From positions 1 to 8,322 of the forward strand of contig WRHG01000074.1 in NCBI GenBank assembly GCA_009783365.1: 8,322 nucleotides of DNA, in the 5' to 3' direction. The number at the start of each line of letters is the position of its first letter. The stretch's first letter is position 1. Shown piece after piece: positions 5,054 through 8,322 of this stretch. Position numbers and translations under genes: made by a program. Below the pieces are notes generated by a model that saw only the letters and a list, made by a program, of their open reading frames with translations, had not been told where the DNA came from and did no database searches. The DNA is from Clostridia bacterium (GTDB lineage: Bacteria > Bacillota_A > Clostridia > Christensenellales > Aristaeellaceae).

Positions 5054-7449
5054 TGCATCGCCTCCTTGTTCATTTCACCGGGCTTGGTGGTCATGATGCG
5101 GTACAGTTCTGTGTTCTTGGGGAACTTGTCCGTGAAGGGCAGGATTACATTGCCGTAGAATAGCAGCCCTTCGCCCTCGCCGGATTGGGTCACATAGGAT
5201 AGCTGGTGGGGAGAAATGTTCAGTTGCTTCGCCAGGATCTGCCGGTCACCGCCCGCCTGATTGAGCATGTACACGAAGTCGCTGTTTTCGAAGATGTTTT
5301 CTACCTCCGCAGAGGCCAGCAAATCCTTCACGTTCTGCGTGATCCCGGTCGGCATCCCGCCCCACTTTCTAAACCGTTTCCAGATTTCCACGGTGTAGGC
5401 GGCGGTTTGCTCTTCCTTTAGAAGCAGGTGCATCTCATCAATGTAGTACCGGGTGGAGCGACCCTCAGCGCGGTTGGCGGTCACACGGCCCCATACCTGA
5501 TCCTGCACAATGAGCATTCCGAGCTTTTTCATCTGCTTACCGAGGTCTTTGATGTCGTAGCATACGACTCGGTTATTGATGTTCACGTTCGTTCTGTGAT
5601 TGAAAACATTGAGGGAGCCGGTCACATAGATTTCCAATGCTGTGGCCAGGCGGCCCGCCTCCCGCTCCTCCTGCTTTTGCAGAACTGCGTGTAAGTCACC
5701 CAGGATGGGCATGTTCTCCGGCCTGGGATCCGCCAGATACTTCCGGTACACCAACCGAACCGCGCGGTCAATGACCGTCTTTTCGATGGGTTTCAATCCG
5801 TCCCGACCGCCGACAATCAGTTCGCAGAGGGAAAGAATGAAGTCGGATTTCAGGGAGAGTGGGCTTTCGTCCTCGCTGTAGTTCAAATTGAGATCCATTG
5901 GGTTAATGTAATGCGTAGAGGTGGAGGAAATCCGAATCACCTGACCGTGGAGCCGATCAACCAGCGGGGAATACTCGCTTTCCGGGTCACAGATGACGAT
6001 ATCATCCTTGGTGATGAGGAAGACATTCACAATCTCCCTCTTGGCGCTGAAGGATTTACCGCTGCCAGGAGTGCCAAGGATAAGACCGTTCGGGTTTTTG
6101 AGACGTTTCCGATCCACCATGATGAGGTTGTTGGACAGGGTGTTCAGGCCGTAGTACAGGGCCTCGCCGCCAGCTTGGAACAGCTCTTGGGTGGTGAAGG
6201 GAACGAAGATGGCAGTTGCGGATGTGGTCAAGCCCCGCTGGATTTCTATCTGGTTCAGCCCCAGGGGGAGTGAGGACACCAGAGCCTTTTCCTGCTGGAA
6301 ATCCAGCCGTTCCAATGCGCAGTTGTATTTCTGGGCGATACCCATAGCCTGAAGAACCGTGTTGTCCAACTGTTGTTTTGTGTCCGCTGTGTTCAAAATG
6401 AGAAAGGTTACCAGGAACATGCGCTCATTACGGCTTTGCAGGTCTTGAAGGAGCTTCTTGGCTTCCCCTCCGTAGGTGGCGAGATCGGACGGAAGGATGT
6501 CCATGTCATATCCTGACCGGACTGCTTTTTTCTGTTCCTCAATCTTCCCCCGATCCAGCTCCGTAATCTTGCGTTTGATCTGTTTGATCGCCGCCACCTG
6601 GTCAACGGATTGGATGTGCATGGTTGCTATGAGGCTGTTATCCATGCTTAGGAAGTCCGTCAGCATCCGGTCGGGCAACTCGGGGGCGAGGATTTGGAGG
6701 TAACATGCCGCTCCCAGCTTGCCGCCCATGCGGAAGCGTCGCCCCTCCCGGAACTCAAAAGCGGAAGGCGCGATGAAATCCTTGGTGGAAAGCCCTGCCA
6801 AAGGCAGCCAGTCCCACTCAAACCTGAATTTTGCCTGGGTGTCCATATGGAAGATGCTGTGCATGAGCCGCAGCCTTTCCTTCCCGTCCAGGCTCACCGC
6901 GGCCACCCCAAGCCGCTTGAAGTTGTTCATGATATCCAGCTCCAGGCGCTCCAGCCTTGGTTTAGCAAGCCGGATGGAATCCGCCTGAATGCCGAAGGTG
7001 AGGAATTTGGTTCTTACCAGCCCGTTGTTGCCTTTGGCAAGCTGGTCTTGCAGCATCTTCGCGTATTCCTCACGGATTTCGTTGAAATCATCATCCTGGG
7101 AGGGAATGCGGATGCTTTGCTCAAATGTTTCCCCGTCAGCGGTCAGGTTCAGGAAGGATAGCTGCAAATAGATGGAGCTGTCGAAGTAGTTCAGGAAGTC
7201 ACACCAACCGTCGAAGATAGCGGTTTTATCCTCGTTTTGCGCCAGGAGGTAATTGATATCCTGATATTGCACGGTTTTGGTGTAGAGGGAACCGTCCGCC
7301 ACGCAGATGCCGTCCGGCCAGATGCGGTCGTATGGGATGGTAGCTTGGGCCGTGGCAGGTTGCTTACCGCGCTTTTTCGCCCGTTCCATGACGATCTTGA
7401 TTTGCTTTCGTTCCCTACGACTGAGCTTTCGCCGTGTCTTTTTTGACAA
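5050..7449 (-). CDS. VirB4/TrbE-type conjugation ATPase
   Basis: The protein has 799 residues from a TTG start. A basic N-terminus (LSKKTRRKLSRRERKQIK, Leu read as Met) leads into the VirB4 N-terminal domain (about 40-410; PYDRIWPDG, YQDINYLLAQNEDKTAIFDG, FEWDWLPLAGLSTKDFIAPS). The ATPase domain follows: Walker A GTPGSGKS at 459-466, Walker B region RYYIDEMHLLL with Asp671 and Glu672, and the GITQN motif at 702-706, followed by NQAGGDRQILAKQLNISPHQ. VirB4 proteins hydrolyse ATP at the cytoplasmic face to drive assembly of and transport through the channel. The TTG at 7449 was chosen because AAAGGAGGTG lies upstream (9-base spacing) and the SKKxRRKLSR start matches relatives as I recall them; the first in-frame ATG, at 7389, would remove this basic start, and the frame open to 7596 adds residues unlike the family that overlap PrgI. 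It overlaps the PrgI gene by 35 bases. The Met in IDEMHLLL is Phe in most relatives I recall. Confidence 0.95.
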   Translation of the reverse strand: MSKKTRRKLSRRERKQIKIVMERAKKRGKQPATAQATIPYDRIWPDGICVADGSLYTKTVQYQDINYLLAQNEDKTAIFDGWCDFLNYFDSSIYLQLSFLNLTADGETFEQSIRIPSQDDDFNEIREEYAKMLQDQLAKGNNGLVRTKFLTFGIQADSIRLAKPRLERLELDIMNNFKRLGVAAVSLDGKERLRLMHSIFHMDTQAKFRFEWDWLPLAGLSTKDFIAPSAFEFREGRRFRMGGKLGAACYLQILAPELPDRMLTDFLSMDNSLIATMHIQSVDQVAAIKQIKRKITELDRGKIEEQKKAVRSGYDMDILPSDLATYGGEAKKLLQDLQSRNERMFLVTFLILNTADTKQQLDNTVLQAMGIAQKYNCALERLDFQQEKALVSSLPLGLNQIEIQRGLTTSATAIFVPFTTQELFQAGGEALYYGLNTLSNNLIMVDRKRLKNPNGLILGTPGSGKSFSAKREIVNVFLITKDDIVICDPESEYSPLVDRLHGQVIRISSTSTHYINPMDLNLNYSEDESPLSLKSDFILSLCELIVGGRDGLKPIEKTVIDRAVRLVYRKYLADPRPENMPILGDLHAVLQKQEEREAGRLATALEIYVTGSLNVFNHRTNVNINNRVVCYDIKDLGKQMKKLGMLIVQDQVWGRVTANRAEGRSTRYYIDEMHLLLKEEQTAAYTVEIWKRFRKWGGMPTGITQNVKDLLASAEVENIFENSDFVYMLNQAGGDRQILAKQLNISPHQLSYVTQSGEGEGLLFYGNVILPFTDKFPKNTELYRIMTTKPGEMNKEAMQ

Positions 7450-7801
7450 TACGCCGCACCTCCTTTTCCACCCGCTCCTGCCGCATGAGGGCGGCATATA
7501 GGTTGTTGGTCTGGTAGGGGCGCTGCTTGGGACGGATGAATAGTGTCTGGGCGACGTTGCGCAGCACCTGTTCCAGTGGTTGGCCGTTGCGCTCATACAT
7601 GGCGAACAGGAAAAACGGAAGCATGGCGATCATCATGACAACGGCGGCGGTGGTGGTTCCGGCGCTCCCCCGGAGCAAAAAGAATAGAGGTACGCCGATG
7701 AGCGCGCCGCCACCGAAGCAGATGAGCTGCCTTTTGGTGAGGTTGAACATTACCTTGGACTTGACTTTCGTTAGGTCTTTGGGTACGGGTACGTAGGCCA
7801 A
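7415..7801 (-). CDS. PrgI-family conjugation membrane protein
   Basis: The protein has 128 residues. It begins (M)AYVPVPKDLTKVKSKVMFNL, a start typical of PrgI proteins in Clostridia conjugative elements. Two membrane spans follow, at about 25-43 (LICFGGGALIGVPLFFLL) and 50-69 (TTAAVVMMIAMLPFFLFAMY), then a cytoplasmic part with NGQPLEQVL and FIRPKQRPYQTNNLYAALMR and a basic tail. PrgI is a small inner-membrane subunit placed before VirB4, and is thought to correspond to VirB3 in position. The start codon is TTG, with AAAGGAGG exactly 6 bases upstream, and the encoded N-terminus matches the family from the first residue, so TTG is well supported. The gene lies 63 bases after the VirB6-like gene, in a gap holding a terminator-like hairpin, and runs 35 bases into the VirB4 gene. 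Confidence 0.94.
   Translation of the reverse strand: MAYVPVPKDLTKVKSKVMFNLTKRQLICFGGGALIGVPLFFLLRGSAGTTTAAVVMMIAMLPFFLFAMYERNGQPLEQVLRNVAQTLFIRPKQRPYQTNNLYAALMRQERVEKEVRRIVKKDTAKAQS
7449..7466 (-). promoter_or_regulatory. Ribosome binding site and TTG start deciding the VirB4 N-terminus
   Basis: On the minus strand AAAGGAGGTG (7457-7466) precedes a TTG whose first base is 7449, with 9 bases between AAGGAGG and the start. The next codons encode SKKTRRKLSR. No ATG lies between this site and 7389, so this site sets the start. Confidence 0.8.
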
Positions 7802-7815
7802 TAGATACCTCCTTT
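7801..7815 (-). promoter_or_regulatory. Ribosome binding site and TTG start of the PrgI gene
   Basis: AAAGGAGG (7808-7815 on the minus strand) sits 6 bases before TTG at 7801. The translation that follows, AYVPVPKDL, is the family's normal start. Confidence 0.85.
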
Positions 7816-7828
7816 CATTTTTGGGGTT

Positions 7829-7854
7829 AAAAAAAGCACCTTGTTCAGGCGCTT
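7829..7854 (-). terminator. Intrinsic terminator-like hairpin between the VirB6-like and PrgI genes
   Basis: On the minus strand AAGCGCCT and AGGTGCTT pair as an 8-bp stem (one G-U pair) around the loop GAACA, and the 3' arm runs into a run of T residues (7829-7835). The stem begins 10 bases after the VirB6-like stop codon (7865) and ends before the PrgI ribosome binding site. Orientation fits only minus-strand transcripts. Since no promoter is visible in the short space before PrgI, it is more likely partial termination or attenuation than an operon end. Confidence 0.65.
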
Positions 7855-7864
7855 ACACCTTGGG

Positions 7865-8322
7865 TCAATGCGAGTTGAAGACTGTCTTGGCAAGACTTCC
7901 AGTTTTGAAGAGGGTAAAGCACAAAAGTACGGTATAGCCGATACACGTCCAGATAGCGGCGCTCACGTCAGCATCTACGGCGATGGAATGTACCAGCACC
8001 GCATAGATACCCACGCACACGATGATGAGAAACGCCTGAAACCCTAGCGCAAACAGCGACCGCAGGTAGTTCTGGCCCATTTGCCCCCAATCCTTGTTCA
8101 TCATGGTTGCCATGGGAATCGGCGCGACAGAGGTGACCAGATAGACCTCTACCATACGTCCGTACACAATGACGAAGATGCAAATGGTCAGCGCCGACAT
8201 CGTTAGTCCCACGAACAGGCTTTGAAACCATAAGCCCATCAGGGGGCCAAGCTCCATTGCCCTCAGTTTGGCGTCCAAATCGACAATCACCGCGTTAATA
8301 TCAATGGATGTGTCGGTTATGA
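7865..8322 (-). CDS. VirB6/TrbL-type conjugation channel protein, C-terminal part (5' end outside window)
   Basis: The last 151 residues are visible; the frame stays open through the right edge, so the true start lies outside and the GTG at 8290 should not be read as one. Hydrophobic segments lie at about 29-53 (LWFQSLFVGLTMSALTICIF and on), 59-73, 89-111 (LFALGFQAFLIIVCVGIYAV) and 120-138 (SAAIWTCIGYTVLLCFTLF). The stretch VYGRMVEVYLVTSVAPIPMA, then TMMNKDWGQMGQNYLRSLFA, is highly characteristic of the VirB6/TrbL-like proteins encoded just before PrgI and VirB4 in Clostridia conjugative elements. These polytopic proteins form the inner-membrane part of the DNA transfer channel. The gene ends 63 bases before PrgI, with a terminator-like hairpin in between. 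Confidence 0.9.
   Translation of the reverse strand, partial: ITDTSIDINAVIVDLDAKLRAMELGPLMGLWFQSLFVGLTMSALTICIFVIVYGRMVEVYLVTSVAPIPMATMMNKDWGQMGQNYLRSLFALGFQAFLIIVCVGIYAVLVHSIAVDADVSAAIWTCIGYTVLLCFTLFKTGSLAKTVFNSH

Noticed and set aside
6694..7161. Plus-strand open frame of 155 codons
   Set aside because: Antisense to the conserved VirB4 N-terminal domain; no domain or membrane pattern that would support it.
7479..7496. TGCCGC/GCGGCA 6-bp stem inside the PrgI gene upstream of the VirB4 start
   Set aside because: Short, does not include the VirB4 ribosome binding site, and lies in coding sequence; likely chance.
7450..7596. Extension of the VirB4 frame upstream to 7596
   Set aside because: The added residues are Ser, Pro, Arg and Cys rich, overlap PrgI in another frame, do not resemble VirB4 N-termini, and the strong ribosome binding site points to TTG at 7449.

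Overview
The window is part of the conjugation (type IV secretion) module of an integrative and conjugative element of the Tn1549/CTn type, from a Gram-positive Bacillota host that is most likely a gut Clostridia member. This rests on recognisable families in a characteristic order (VirB6/TrbL-like, PrgI, VirB4/TrbE-like ATPase, a CD1108-type NlpC/P60 hydrolase, DUF4315, a CD1107-type DUF4366 protein, class B sortase) and on strong AGGAGG-type ribosome binding sites before nearly every gene. No integrase, relaxase, coupling protein, rRNA, tRNA, CRISPR array or insertion sequence is present, so species and element boundaries cannot be read here.

All genes lie on the minus strand and are transcribed from high to low coordinates. 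From the right edge: the C-terminal part of a VirB6/TrbL-like polytopic protein (7865-8322, cut by the edge), an intrinsic terminator-like hairpin (7829-7854), prgI-like (7415-7801), the VirB4 ATPase (5050-7449), a 61-residue single-span membrane protein (4868-5053), the membrane-anchored NlpC/P60 peptidoglycan hydrolase (3061-4878), a DUF4315 coiled-coil protein (2709-3044), a large DUF4366 surface protein (1241-2722), a class B sortase (341-1183), and the N-terminal part of a secreted acidic protein (1-323, cut by the edge). Genes overlap or are separated by at most 63 bases, so there is no long empty stretch. I see no convincing promoter; this looks like the middle of a long operon.

The VirB6-like protein, PrgI and VirB4 should form the inner-membrane channel and its motor. 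The NlpC/P60 protein should open the peptidoglycan locally. The DUF4315 and DUF4366 proteins are conserved companions of unknown role; the DUF4366 protein has an extracellular Ig-like and Pro/Thr stalk architecture that suggests contact at the cell surface. The sortase and the following secreted protein have lower G+C by hand counts and may form a distinct surface-anchoring sub-module.

The core is a known type of system, and I did not find a clearly new one. The less ordinary observations concern control: two adjacent genes starting with TTG behind strong ribosome binding sites, a terminator-like hairpin inside the operon, a hairpin that hides the ribosome binding site of the hydrolase gene, and a GC-rich hairpin before the sortase gene that could compete with a fold masking its ribosome binding site.
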